Positions 24,060 to 34,320 of a stretch of 64,000 nt of DNA are shown here, piece by piece. The notes under the pieces were generated by a model. The model saw only the letters and a list, made by a program, of their open reading frames with translations. It was not told the origin of the DNA and searched no databases. The first letter of the stretch is position 1, and every line of letters starts with the position of its first letter. Both the position numbers and the translations under genes were made by a program. Source of the stretch: an uncultured Clostridia bacterium (GTDB taxonomy: Bacteria; Bacillota; Clostridia; Oscillospirales; Ruminococcaceae); NCBI GenBank assembly GCA_945876435.1, contig CAMCOD010000002.1:1-64000 (forward strand), written 5' to 3'.

Positions 24060-25200
24060 CCTGAAGAAAATCGCGGCCATCTCCGCCATAATCTGCGGCA
24101 TCGCTTTGGTGCTTGCCATTATTCTGACGCCCTTCGCCGTTTCCAGCGCCATCGACTTCTACAACGCCATGGTGGAAAAGGCGGAAGCCAACGCGGAAAA
24201 GTACGTTATCGACACCACACTGGACAGTGCCATCCGGGAATTGACCATTGCCGACAGCGCCTATTACGGCATCATCCAGATCCAGGAATCTACAGACGGT
24301 CAGATCCACATTCTCAATCAGGATCGGGGTTTTGACTATATTGTTCCGGAGGTTACCGTCAATGGTTCCACCGCCCGGGTCACCTTTCACTGGCACAACG
24401 ATCCCAAACTTACCGAAGAAAACATCCTTCAGCTTCTGGCCGCGGAGCTTAATGACAATTACCGACAGCAAACCATCATCCAGCTCCCTGCCGACGCTTC
24501 TTTACATCTGGATGAAGAGTATTTGGACGACCTCTACTACCACGTGGACCTTAAATACAGCGGTTTCGCCAACGCCGAACAACTGCGGCAGCAGTTGGAT
24601 CAGTGGTATGCTTCTACCCAGACTGCCCGGGCCTATGAACAGTATTTGGAGCAGATGAACAATCAGCTCCAGGATACGGAAAGCCTGCGCTGTAACGTCA
24701 CTGAAAATCTGGACAACGACTATTTCGTAGATACCGCAAGCTTTGTCCAGACTTGGGCCAGCCAATACGCTCAACTGGAAAGTGTCCGCATGGATATGGC
24801 GAAAAACGCTTACCAGTTCCGCCTGGATTACAGCGGCCTCCCGGAGGAAAGCCTGACCGAAGAATATCTGGAAGTCTGCGAAAGCGTTCGGGAGCTGTGC
24901 GAGGCGGAACAGAATTATGATCTGCTCAGCGTACAGCGGATGGAGGCAGAATGGAAGCTGGCTGACGGGGAGATCAGCCAGGAAGATTATCAGAAACTCC
25001 GCAGCGACAGCTTCCAGCGGCAGCCTGACCTGGAGCTGCGCATCTCTACCCTGAGCAGCCGCTTCCAAAGCTACTGCTTGGAGCCGGATTGGGAGAACTG
25101 GAAGCAGGAAACGGAAGAAACAACTGTGGAAGATACCGCCTCCGTTCCCCTTACCACTACCTCCGCCGAACAATCTACGGCTGTACAGACGAACTCTTGA
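24052..25200 (+). CDS. Membrane-anchored extracytoplasmic protein of PadR operon
   Basis: 382 aa. Residues 8-35 form one membrane anchor (IAAISAIICGIALVLAIILT), then a large extracytoplasmic region. The first part is beta-rich (YYGIIQIQESTDGQIHILN, VNGSTARVTFHW); the second half is strongly helical and acidic. The tail is Thr/Ser-rich. GAGGAGGGTG lies before the ATG. Position suggests the same envelope function as PadR/DUF1700. The N-terminal beta part faintly resembles adhesin-like DUF4097 proteins that follow DUF1700, but this is not certain. Confidence 0.75.
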   Translation: MNSLKKIAAISAIICGIALVLAIILTPFAVSSAIDFYNAMVEKAEANAEKYVIDTTLDSAIRELTIADSAYYGIIQIQESTDGQIHILNQDRGFDYIVPEVTVNGSTARVTFHWHNDPKLTEENILQLLAAELNDNYRQQTIIQLPADASLHLDEEYLDDLYYHVDLKYSGFANAEQLRQQLDQWYASTQTARAYEQYLEQMNNQLQDTESLRCNVTENLDNDYFVDTASFVQTWASQYAQLESVRMDMAKNAYQFRLDYSGLPEESLTEEYLEVCESVRELCEAEQNYDLLSVQRMEAEWKLADGEISQEDYQKLRSDSFQRQPDLELRISTLSSRFQSYCLEPDWENWKQETEETTVEDTASVPLTTTSAEQSTAVQTNS

Positions 25201-25217
25201 AAAAAATCCGGGACAAC

Positions 25218-25246
25218 TTGACATCTTCCCGATTCTCCCCTATACT
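25218..25246 (+). promoter_or_regulatory. Promoter of the riboswitch-controlled antiporter
   Basis: -35 TTGACA (25218-25223), 17-bp spacer, -10 TATACT (25241-25246), placing the start of transcription at the 5' edge of the aptamer. Confidence 0.88.
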
Positions 25247-25253
25247 GAAATAG

Positions 25254-25336
25254 TAAAAGGGAGTAGTTTGCACCAGCTTTTGGTGTGCGGCTGTTCGTCA
25301 TCACGTTTTATACCGGACTGCCGCTTTCTTATCCAA
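25254..25336 (+). promoter_or_regulatory. yybP-ykoY (manganese) riboswitch aptamer
   Basis: Conserved blocks in order: AAAGGGAGTAG (25256-25266), a hairpin leg GCACCAGCTTTTGGTGTGC, the loop block CGTCATCACG, and ACCGGACTGCCGCTTT closing the basal helix. This is the two-legged layout of the Mn2+-sensing family, which controls MntP-type exporters, P-type ATPases and CaCA antiporters. Identified by eye; a covariance-model match would settle it. Confidence 0.78.
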
Positions 25337-25354
25337 ACATGATCAAGAAAAAAC

Positions 25355-25402
25355 AAGACTTTTATCACCCCAAACCATGGGTGATAAGGGTCTTTTTCTT
25401 TT
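25355..25402 (+). terminator. Riboswitch-controlled terminator
   Basis: AAGACTTTTATCACCC pairs with GGGTGATAAGGGTCTT (one mismatch/bulge region) around CAAACCAT, followed by TTTCTTTT. It separates the aptamer from the antiporter gene, as expected for an ON switch that exposes the gene when the metal is bound. Confidence 0.9.
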
Positions 25403-25452
25403 ATCCAACCATAAAAGGCCCTTCACCCCAAACGATAAAAGGAGGACTTTTT

Positions 25453-26373
25453 ATGATGTATGTCTTTTTGTTGGTTGGATTCCTGCTGCTGATCAAAGGT
25501 GCAGACTGCTTTGTGGAGGGCAGCTCTTCGATCGCCCGGCTCCTGAAGGTACCTTCGGTGATCATCGGCCTGACCATTGTCGCCATGGGCACCAGCGCGC
25601 CGGAAGCCGCCGTTTCCATTACCGCCGGACTTTCCGGGAATAACGCCATCGCCTTAGGCAATGTGGTCGGCTCCAATATTTTTAACCTGCTGATGGTGCT
25701 GGGCATCTGTGCCATGATCCGTCCTGTTCCCGTATCTCCCAATTTTAACCGGCGGGATCTGCCAATCGCCCTTGGAGCCTCTCTGCTCCTGCTGCTTTTC
25801 TCTTTGGACGGGGAAATATCCCGCTTGGAGGGGGCCGCTTTTCTGATCCTCACAGCGGTATTCATCGGCACCATGATCCACAGCGCCCTCAAAGACCGTC
25901 AGACAAGCGAAGAAGAAATTAAAACCTATTCTCCGCTGAAAAGCCTTCTGCTGATTCTCGGCGGCCTTGCGGCGGTTGTGTTTGGCGGCAATTTGGTGGT
26001 GGATTCCGCCAGCGCCATCGCCGCTTCCTGGGGATTGAGCCAGAATTTTATCGGACTGACCATTGTCGCCATGGGTACTTCCCTGCCGGAACTTGTCACC
26101 TCCATCATTGCCGCCCGAAAGGGAGACAGCGGCCTTGCTGTCGGCAATGTAGTCGGCTCCAATATCTTTAACATTCTCTTTATTTTAGGCGCTTCCAGCC
26201 TTCTCAATCCCATTTCTGTGGCGGCAGAGTCCATGATCGACGTTGTAATCTCCATTGCCGTCACTGTTTTGATGCTGCTGTTCTGCCGCAGCGAGAAAAG
26301 TGTCAGCCGCAGCGAGGGTTCGCTGGCCGTAGGCATTTACGTTTTGTATATGATATCTCTGTTTCTACGATAA
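25453..26373 (+). CDS. Calcium/sodium antiporter, CaCA family (YrbG-like)
   Basis: 306 aa, about ten membrane segments with two inverted alpha-repeats. The ion-binding signatures appear twice: GLTIVAMGTSAPEAAVSITA with GNVVGSNIFNLLMVLG, and GLTIVAMGTSLPELVTSIIA with GNVVGSNIFNILFILG. It exchanges cytoplasmic divalent cation for sodium or protons. Start at the first of two adjacent ATGs, after GGAGG. The yybP-ykoY aptamer upstream suggests that here the physiological cargo includes Mn2+ rather than only Ca2+. Confidence 0.93.
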   Translation: MMYVFLLVGFLLLIKGADCFVEGSSSIARLLKVPSVIIGLTIVAMGTSAPEAAVSITAGLSGNNAIALGNVVGSNIFNLLMVLGICAMIRPVPVSPNFNRRDLPIALGASLLLLLFSLDGEISRLEGAAFLILTAVFIGTMIHSALKDRQTSEEEIKTYSPLKSLLLILGGLAAVVFGGNLVVDSASAIAASWGLSQNFIGLTIVAMGTSLPELVTSIIAARKGDSGLAVGNVVGSNIFNILFILGASSLLNPISVAAESMIDVVISIAVTVLMLLFCRSEKSVSRSEGSLAVGIYVLYMISLFLR

Positions 26374-26383
26374 GCAGTCAAAT

Positions 26384-26427
26384 AAGGGGAAGGATGCCGC
26401 CAAATGGCGGCATCCTTCCCCTTTTTA
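26384..26427. terminator. Bidirectional terminator
   Basis: An 18-bp perfect stem AAGGGGAAGGATGCCGCC and complement around AAAT, with T-runs on both strands. Serves the antiporter (plus) and the HAD phosphatase (minus). Confidence 0.95.
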
Positions 26428-26441
26428 TCTGTTTCGTGCAT

Positions 26442-27281
26442 TTATGAGCGTTTTTCCTGTTCCAAAATAAACTCCGGCACACAGTTCGGTGTTTGAGGCA
26501 GCACCACATCCGCAGCCGCTTTCAGCTCCTCCGGAGCTTCGGCAACGGTGCAGGCAATATCCGCCGCCTGAAGCATGGGCAAATCGTTGTAATGGTCGCC
26601 GAAAGCTACCGAAGTATCGCTTTGCATATATTCCTTCAGATAGCGAACCGCGTTTCCCTTGCCGGAATCGGCGGCAACCACATCCAGAACCCAGAATCCC
26701 TTGTTGTGGGGGCTTTCATGAAGGTAAGCGTGTATCCCTGGCAGATCCTTCACCAGCTCATAAGCCTTTTTCATCCGCTCTTCATCACCGGCCATGTCCA
26801 GCAGCAGCGCCTGTCCGCCTTCCAACAGGGGAAGAAGGTCCTGGCTTTCCACCACTTCATCGTGAAGGAAGCCCTTTTCATTGCGCTTATCCATGGGAAA
26901 GGGCTGAGAACCGCTTTTATTGTAGCACAGCAGACAACGGTTTTCCTCCGGCCGGTATATAACGGCAAGGCTGTTGTGTTTCAAGGACTGAAAACGCCGC
27001 AGTACCTCATATGCCGTCTCCTGTGGGATGGGCCAAACCTTGAGAATACGCTCTCCGGCACAGTCATACACCAGTGCGCCGCTGAGACAGCTGGCCGGGA
27101 TCTTCAGCCCCAGTTCCTGGATCAGCGGCAGGGTGCGGGAAAGAAAACGTCCGGTGATAATGGTGAACCACACGTCCTGTTCCACCAGCTGATGAACCAG
27201 ACGGCAGGTGTCCTCCGTCAGAAAATACCCCTGGCGGGCCAGTGTGCCATCCACATCGGAGCAATAGATTCGTTTTCCCAT
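26442..27281 (-). CDS. Cof-type HAD-IIB phosphatase
   Basis: 279 aa. Motif I YCSDVDGTLA, motif II FTIITGR, a C2-type cap, motif III region with the lysine (SGKGNAVRYL) and motif IV FGDHYNDLPML are all present. Family members dephosphorylate sugar phosphates or flavin/vitamin precursors with broad specificity. It starts seven bases after the stop of the creatininase-family gene, so they share a transcript. Exact substrate unknown. Confidence 0.9.
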   Translation of the reverse strand: MGKRIYCSDVDGTLARQGYFLTEDTCRLVHQLVEQDVWFTIITGRFLSRTLPLIQELGLKIPASCLSGALVYDCAGERILKVWPIPQETAYEVLRRFQSLKHNSLAVIYRPEENRCLLCYNKSGSQPFPMDKRNEKGFLHDEVVESQDLLPLLEGGQALLLDMAGDEERMKKAYELVKDLPGIHAYLHESPHNKGFWVLDVVAADSGKGNAVRYLKEYMQSDTSVAFGDHYNDLPMLQAADIACTVAEAPEELKAAADVVLPQTPNCVPEFILEQEKRS

Positions 27282-27288
27282 AAGCAGC

Positions 27289-28059
27289 CTACTTCTCTGC
27301 TTCGATCGGTGCTTTTTTCAGTTCTTCCATGAAATCGGCAATATAATCCGCGGTAGTCTGGAGCATTTCCTTTCCCCATTCTTCCGTTGCCTTGGAGGGA
27401 TGGTCCGGGCCGATCCAGCCATTGTTGGTGAAACGGGTCACTTTGCGGCAGATCACCACCGGAACACCCTTGTATTCCACATTTTTAAAGCCGGTACGGG
27501 TCATGTTTTCGGTCACATCGTTGTGCAGATTCATCTCCTGCAAAGCGTCCCAGTCCACCAGAGAAGGATCAACAGCCAGTACACCAGCTGTTTCTTCTGC
27601 GCCGCCATGGCCGCCCTTCCAGGCTGGATTCAGATCCCAGGCCATGAGCCACCAGTTCAGGATAACGCCGAGACCGCCCTTTTGGTCCAGTTCCAGAGAA
27701 ACCTTCTCCAGCGTGGAAACATTGCCGCCGTGACCATTGAGAAAGACGATTTTCCGGGCGCCATGGCTCCACAGGCCCTCCACTACCTTGGAAACCACCG
27801 TATAGAGGCCGTCAGGACCCAGATTGATGGTACCGGCGAAGGGAGACAGATACTGGGTAGCGCCGTAAGGAATGGTTGGGGCGATGAGTACATCGGATTT
27901 CTCCTCGATCAGCTCCAGAAGCCGGTTAGGGATCAGGGTATCTGTGCCCAATGGCATGTGGGTACCGTGAGATTCGATGCTGCCGATGGCAATGATGACC
28001 ATGTCGTTTTCCTTGAAGTAGCGTTCCGCCTGAGGCCAGGTTAATCTTTCCAATTTCAT
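27289..28059 (-). CDS. Creatininase-family amidohydrolase
   Basis: 256 aa. Metal ligand motifs of the creatinine amidohydrolase/MftE family: AIGSIESHGTHMPLGTDT, VFLNGHGGNVSTL and GGHGGAEETAGVL. Homologues hydrolyse creatinine, formamide intermediates of riboflavin/F420 synthesis, or terminal residues of mycofactocin peptide. No neighbour supports any one of these. The ATG at 28059 has AGGAGG upstream; a 23-codon upstream extension runs through the aspS terminator and is not used. Confidence 0.9.
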   Translation of the reverse strand: MKLERLTWPQAERYFKENDMVIIAIGSIESHGTHMPLGTDTLIPNRLLELIEEKSDVLIAPTIPYGATQYLSPFAGTINLGPDGLYTVVSKVVEGLWSHGARKIVFLNGHGGNVSTLEKVSLELDQKGGLGVILNWWLMAWDLNPAWKGGHGGAEETAGVLAVDPSLVDWDALQEMNLHNDVTENMTRTGFKNVEYKGVPVVICRKVTRFTNNGWIGPDHPSKATEEWGKEMLQTTADYIADFMEELKKAPIEAEK

Positions 28060-28105
28060 GTTAAAAACCTCCTGTTTTGTTGATAATTGATAGTTTGATA
28101 TTGTA

Positions 28106-28139
28106 AACGCCGGACTGCCGGTATGCAATCCGGCGTTTC
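28106..28139 (-). terminator. Hairpin after aspS
   Basis: AAACGCCGGA pairs with TCCGGCGTTT around a 14-base loop, 11 bp after the aspS stop on the minus strand. There is no long T-run, so termination may be partial. Confidence 0.65.
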
Positions 28140-28149
28140 AAAGCCGATT

Positions 28150-29952
<1,803 letters not shown>

Positions 29953-30011
29953 AATGATTTCCTCCTTCGGATAATAAAAATTGAATAAAATAGTGAAATC
30001 GGGACCATGGG

Positions 30012-30265
30012 AAAGAAAAAAATCCCCGTTCCCAGCTGCAAAAACAGCCAGGGACGGGGAAAATCCTCGTGGTGCCACCCTGATTTCTGTGTCACACAGC
30101 GGACACAGACTCATTGGCCTTTAACGCAGGCATACGAACCGGCTTCATCACCGGTCAGCTGATCCGGTGTCTTCCCATCGCCTTCCTCAAAGCCTTTCAC
30201 CAAACGGCTTCTCTCTGAACAGGTGCGGCGCTGCTACTCCTCCGGACTACGCTATTCGCTGTATT
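30012..30265 (-). promoter_or_regulatory. T-box riboswitch of aspS with terminator
   Basis: On the minus strand the leader shows the stem I motifs AGAGAG and GGTGAAAG, a candidate specifier GAC (30169-30171, in GGAAGACACC), the T-box sequence AGGGTGGCACCACG (30068-30081) that pairs with the tRNA acceptor end, and a terminator CCCCGTCCCTGGCTG/GCAGCTGGGAACGGGG followed by ATTTTTTTC (30012-30060). Uncharged tRNA-Asp should stabilise the antiterminator and switch aspS on. Confidence 0.95.
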
Positions 30266-30270
30266 CTTTT

Positions 30271-30298
30271 ATTATACACTTTTTTTCCCATTCTGCAA
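30271..30298 (-). promoter_or_regulatory. Promoter of the aspS leader
   Basis: Minus strand -35 TTGCAG (30293-30298), 16-bp spacer, -10 TATAAT (30271-30276). Confidence 0.78.
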
Positions 30299-30358
30299 GA
30301 GTGCCCAATAAAAAACATGAAAAAAACCGTCATGCAACGGGCACGGCGGCTTTTTGCT

Positions 30359-30763
30359 TCAGCGTTTTGGATTCACGATGTCACGCCAATCAAGATCACC
30401 GCGATCCAGAGCATGGATCAAAGCTTCCGCAGTGGCAATGTTGGTGGCAACCGGAATATTATGAACGTCACACAGACGCAGCAGGTTCGCTTCATTGGGC
30501 TCATGTGGTTTGGCGTTGATCGGGTCACGGAAGAAGAGCAGCAGGTCAATCTCATTGCAGGCAATGCGCGCAGAAATCTGCTGGTCTCCGCCCTGGGCAC
30601 CGCCAAGGAAACGGGTCACATCCAAACCGGTTGCTTCAGCGACCATTTTTCCGGTTGCGCCGGTGGCACAGATTTTGTGATGGCTCAGAATACCGCAGTA
30701 AGCGATGCAGAACTGGACCATCAGTTCCTTTTTGGTGTCATGGGCGATCAGAGCAATGTTCAT
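30359..30763 (-). CDS. mgsA: Methylglyoxal synthase
   Basis: 134 aa, family-typical length. Converts dihydroxyacetone phosphate to methylglyoxal and phosphate, a bypass that relieves sugar-phosphate stress. Visible: [17 protein letters not shown] (phosphate site), [11 protein letters not shown], and [16 protein letters not shown] containing the catalytic Asp, plus [20 protein letters not shown]. 35 bp after minD and probably co-transcribed with it. Confidence 0.95.
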   Translation of the reverse strand: MNIALIAHDTKKELMVQFCIAYCGILSHHKICATGATGKMVAEATGLDVTRFLGGAQGGDQQISARIACNEIDLLLFFRDPINAKPHEPNEANLLRLCDVHNIPVATNIATAEALIHALDRGDLDWRDIVNPKR

Positions 30764-30798
30764 GGTATCATATCCTTTCCTCTAAAACTGCTTTCTCT

Positions 30799-31530
30799 TT
30801 AGTCGATTCTCAGCGGGATCCACTTTCCCTTGAGACGTCTCGCAATGTTATCAAAGACCTCCACTCCAATGGAGTAAAGGCCCGGCTGGCCCCGGTTCAG
30901 CTTTTCGCTCATTTCGTTATCCACCGGCACAACGCCGATCAGCTGCAGCCCCACCATATCGATGATGGCATCAAAATCCGGCAAAGCATCCGTGGGCTGC
31001 CAGTGTTTTGGCGCCATATTGATGATCAGCCGGCCTTCCTTAACGCCTGCCTGCGCCATCAAATCGGCGGCCTTGGCTCCATCCTTGACCGAAATCAGGT
31101 TTGGAGTCACAACCACCAGTCCCATATCCGATACGCTCATCACCGCGTCAAAAATCTCATCAAATCCGGCGGGGCAATCCAGCAGAATATAGTCATAAAA
31201 ATCCCGCAGACCGCTGATCAAACGGCTCAGTGTTCCCGCCGGCATCTGAAAACGGGTGCTTCCGGCAGCCGGCAGCAAATCCAGACCCTCTGATGAGGGG
31301 CATTTCAGGATCGCTTTCGCCGGTTCACAGCGCCCCAGCAAAACATCCCCCAGGTCGTAAACCACCCGGTTTTCCAAGCCGTTCATCAGATCCAGATTCC
31401 GCAGGCCGCAGTCTGTTTCCAGCATGAGAACCCGGCTGCCCTGCCGCGCCAACGCGGCGCCCAGCATGGTACAGACGGTGGATTTTCCCACGCCGCCTTT
31501 CCCGGAGGTGATCAATATTGTTTTTGCCAT
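30799..31530 (-). CDS. minD: MinD-family division-site ATPase
   Basis: 243 aa. Deviant Walker A ILITSGKGGVGKSTVCTMLG (two lysines), signature MLETDCGLRNLDLMNGLE, Walker B YDYILLDCPAGFDE, and a C-terminal basic amphipathic stretch (IARRLKGKWIPLRI) fitting a membrane-targeting helix. It would position the division septum or cell-shape machinery. Neither minC nor minE is adjacent; instead it follows mreBCD and PBP2. A divergent MinD/MipZ-like function is a possible alternative. Confidence 0.88.
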   Translation of the reverse strand: MAKTILITSGKGGVGKSTVCTMLGAALARQGSRVLMLETDCGLRNLDLMNGLENRVVYDLGDVLLGRCEPAKAILKCPSSEGLDLLPAAGSTRFQMPAGTLSRLISGLRDFYDYILLDCPAGFDEIFDAVMSVSDMGLVVVTPNLISVKDGAKAADLMAQAGVKEGRLIINMAPKHWQPTDALPDFDAIIDMVGLQLIGVVPVDNEMSEKLNRGQPGLYSIGVEVFDNIARRLKGKWIPLRID

Positions 31531-31591
31531 GATAAACTCCTTCCGGCGGAAAAATTAAATTTCTTAAAAAATTAAGCTTTTACACAGTTTA

Positions 31592-31620
31592 ATCTTATCA
31601 TGTTTGCCCTATTTTGTAAA
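31592..31620 (-). promoter_or_regulatory. Promoter upstream of minD
   Basis: Minus strand -35 TTTACA (31615-31620), 17 bp, -10 TAAGAT (31592-31597). It lies between PBP2 and minD, allowing minD-mgsA expression apart from the mre operon. Confidence 0.65.
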
Positions 31621-31696
31621 GGGCAGAGCAACATTTTTCCTCCAAATGCACAGATTCGGAGCTAAAACAAGAGGCGTTCCGCCCAATACCATAAAT

Positions 31697-33757
31697 TTAT
31701 GGGAGCAAACCGGTTCCCGCTTGGGAAGTTTCCTCCTCCTGATTCAAGCCGAAGTACTCATTCAAGATGGCAAGGGCCACCGGAGCGGCTTTCTGGCCGC
31801 TGGCGCCGTTTTCGATCACCACCGCTATGGCGATTTCCGGATCATCCGCCGGCGCATAGCATATGAACGTGGCGTTGGTTTTATCCGCGGTGGCCTGCGG
31901 AGAGCCGGTCTTGGATGGAACCACGATGGGATAGGAACCCAGGTAGTAACGGGACGAACCATAGGTCGTATCCCGGGAAACGCTGGTCATACCTTCCCGA
32001 ACGGCATCCCAAACCTCATCATCCGCCTCCACCTGATTCAAAACAACAGGTTCAACGGTTTCAATGGTTTCATCCAGCGTATAATTTTTTACTTCTTTGA
32101 TGAGATGCAGTTTCATCCGGGTTCCATTGTTGGCCAGAGTGGCCGTATAGGACGCCAGCTGCAAGGGGGTAAACTTGTGGTCAAGCTGGCCGATGGCAGC
32201 CTGGATCACGTTACCGGCCTCCCAGCTTTCCGGCGGGTCATTATTGGCCCGCAGTTCCTCAAACAGCTCCGGTGTGGAAACCCGGCCAAGGGCTTCCTCA
32301 ATCTCGATTCCGGTGGGGACACCCAGGCCCAGCTGTTTGGCATAATCCGCGATTTTTTCAATGCCAAGCTGATAACCCGCCTCATAGAAGAAAATGTTGC
32401 AGGAAACCGTCAGGGCAAAGTTGATGTTGATAAAGCCGTGAGTACCCAGGCATTGCGCTGGATAGTAAGGCAGAAATCGAGTGTAAATATGGGTACATTC
32501 AATTTTAGTATCCCGATCAATGATCCCCTCCGCCAAAGCACCTACGCCCACAACCGGCTTAAAAATGGATCCGGGCATATAGGTTCCCTGTGTCGCCCGG
32601 TTAAACAATGGCCGCATGGGGTCATTGGCCAATTCCGAGTAGTCGCTGTAATATTCCGATAAATCGTAGGTAGGGTAGTTGGCCATGGCGAGGATCTCCC
32701 CGGTTTTTACGTCCACAGCTACTACGGCACCGGCATCGGCGGAACCACCGTCATCCTTGGCCATGTGCTCCTGCATATAATGGATCTGATTTTCCAGACC
32801 GGTGAGAGCAGCTTCCTGCAGATCCTTATCTATGGTCGTAATAATTGTGTTGCCCGGCGTAGCCGGCTCTGTGATGGAGGAGGACAGAACATTACCCTTT
32901 GCGTCAACCAGGATCTCCCGGGTGCCTCGGGTGCCTTTCAGCAGACTTTCCGCCGCTTTCTCCAGACCATTTTTGCCGATGCGGTCACTGTACTGATAGA
33001 TTTCCTTATCCGCTTCGGCATATTCCTCGGCGCTGATGTAACCGGTAATGCCAATAAAGCTGGAGCCCAGATCTCCGTCCACATATTCCCGGGTGGTGGA
33101 CTGAGCGATCTCGATACCCGGCATATCAAAGCTGTATTCCTGGATCTTCATCACCAGCTCCATGGAGATGTCCTCAGCAAACACATAGGGCGTGGTGCTG
33201 TTTGCGCCGGTCCGCTCCATTTCATAGCGGACGCCGGCGATTTTTCTCGCCAGTACACGGTCTTCCATGTGGTCCAGGTCATATTTTTCCAACAACTGTT
33301 CCATGGTCATCGGAGCATCGGTGTCCGGAGTCAGATTGCCGGCGATTTTTTTCAGCTGTTTGATCTGGCTTTCCGCATCCGGACCATCGGTAAAGGTGAA
33401 AGGCTCCGTTTTGGAGATGGGAAGATTATCGATCCAATTCTGCCCATCCTGCTCCACAAGCTCAATGATCTTCTGAATCACACCGTTGCGCTCGCTGGTG
33501 GGCAAATAAGCAACGTTGATGACAATATCGTAGCTGACTTTGTTCACGGCAAAGGGCCGGCCGTAGCGATCCAGGATCTCTCCTCGAGTAGGCTCTACCT
33601 GCTGCCGGTAAGTAACACCCTGCTGCACCTGTTCCTTATACTCGCTGCCATGTACCACCTGCAAAGACATCAGACGGATACCAAAACTGATAAAAATCAG
33701 CCCAATCACCAAGCTGAGCAGCGTTAATCGGACAGTCACACTGCTTTGCTTTTTCAT
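31697..33757 (-). CDS. mrdA: Penicillin-binding protein 2 (elongasome transpeptidase)
   Basis: 686 aa class B PBP. N-terminal cytoplasmic KKQS and one membrane anchor (~10-30), dimerisation/linker domain (TYRQQVEPTRGEILDRYGRP), and transpeptidase domain with all three active-site boxes: SxxK as GSIFKP, SxN as SCN, KTG as SKTGSPQ. It crosslinks side-wall peptidoglycan. Immediately downstream of mreD in the mreBCD operon, the standard rod-shape arrangement (rodA is not in the window). Confidence 0.95.
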   Translation of the reverse strand: MKKQSSVTVRLTLLSLVIGLIFISFGIRLMSLQVVHGSEYKEQVQQGVTYRQQVEPTRGEILDRYGRPFAVNKVSYDIVINVAYLPTSERNGVIQKIIELVEQDGQNWIDNLPISKTEPFTFTDGPDAESQIKQLKKIAGNLTPDTDAPMTMEQLLEKYDLDHMEDRVLARKIAGVRYEMERTGANSTTPYVFAEDISMELVMKIQEYSFDMPGIEIAQSTTREYVDGDLGSSFIGITGYISAEEYAEADKEIYQYSDRIGKNGLEKAAESLLKGTRGTREILVDAKGNVLSSSITEPATPGNTIITTIDKDLQEAALTGLENQIHYMQEHMAKDDGGSADAGAVVAVDVKTGEILAMANYPTYDLSEYYSDYSELANDPMRPLFNRATQGTYMPGSIFKPVVGVGALAEGIIDRDTKIECTHIYTRFLPYYPAQCLGTHGFININFALTVSCNIFFYEAGYQLGIEKIADYAKQLGLGVPTGIEIEEALGRVSTPELFEELRANNDPPESWEAGNVIQAAIGQLDHKFTPLQLASYTATLANNGTRMKLHLIKEVKNYTLDETIETVEPVVLNQVEADDEVWDAVREGMTSVSRDTTYGSSRYYLGSYPIVVPSKTGSPQATADKTNATFICYAPADDPEIAIAVVIENGASGQKAAPVALAILNEYFGLNQEEETSQAGTGLLP

Positions 33758-33786
33758 ACGGCCTTTCTCCTTTCCAAAAAATCAGC

Positions 33787-34308
33787 TTAAATATTGCCCT
33801 TGCGGCGGAAATAGCCGTGAACCTGACACACAAACCAGTACAGCAAGGGCGTTACCACAAGGGTCAGTACGATCATCGGCAGCATATGTTTCAGCAGGAT
33901 CAGTCTCATATCTTCATAACCCCACATCACATAATAGAAGAAAAACTCAAACAGCTCCCGGATCCCCAGCACAACGCCGGTAAAGATCAGGCTGTTCAGG
34001 CGGGAGGCCTGCATATAATAAATCACCAGCAAACCGATGCAAACGCAGGCTCCCATATACAACAAAGAGTTGATTCCGAATATTGTAATACCACTGGTAT
34101 CACATAAAATGCCGGCGGCAAGGCCAAAAAGCCCTCCCACCAGCTCGCCCTCCATCATGGCGATAGAAACCGCCAGCGGCAGCACCAGCAGAGGTTTTAT
34201 GCCCCAGAACGTCAAAAATCCAGGGGTTGTCTGGAGAATATAAAGGAGCAGAAGGGTCAAGCCGTAAATGGACATCTTCTGGATGCGCAGCTTTGTTTCG
34301 CGAATCAT
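33787..34308 (-). CDS. mreD: Rod shape-determining protein MreD
   Basis: 173 aa with five or six membrane segments. Typical features are the early MREs-like basic N-terminus, FLTFWGIKPLLVLPLAVSIA, MMEGELVGGLFGLAAGILCD and a final hydrophobic segment. MreD bridges MreC and the PBP2/RodA synthase in the membrane. The gene lies 12 bp after mreC. Sequence conservation in MreD is low, but position makes the call firm. Confidence 0.92.
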   Translation of the reverse strand: MIRETKLRIQKMSIYGLTLLLLYILQTTPGFLTFWGIKPLLVLPLAVSIAMMEGELVGGLFGLAAGILCDTSGITIFGINSLLYMGACVCIGLLVIYYMQASRLNSLIFTGVVLGIRELFEFFFYYVMWGYEDMRLILLKHMLPMIVLTLVVTPLLYWFVCQVHGYFRRKGNI

Positions 34309-34320
34309 TGCCGCACCTCC

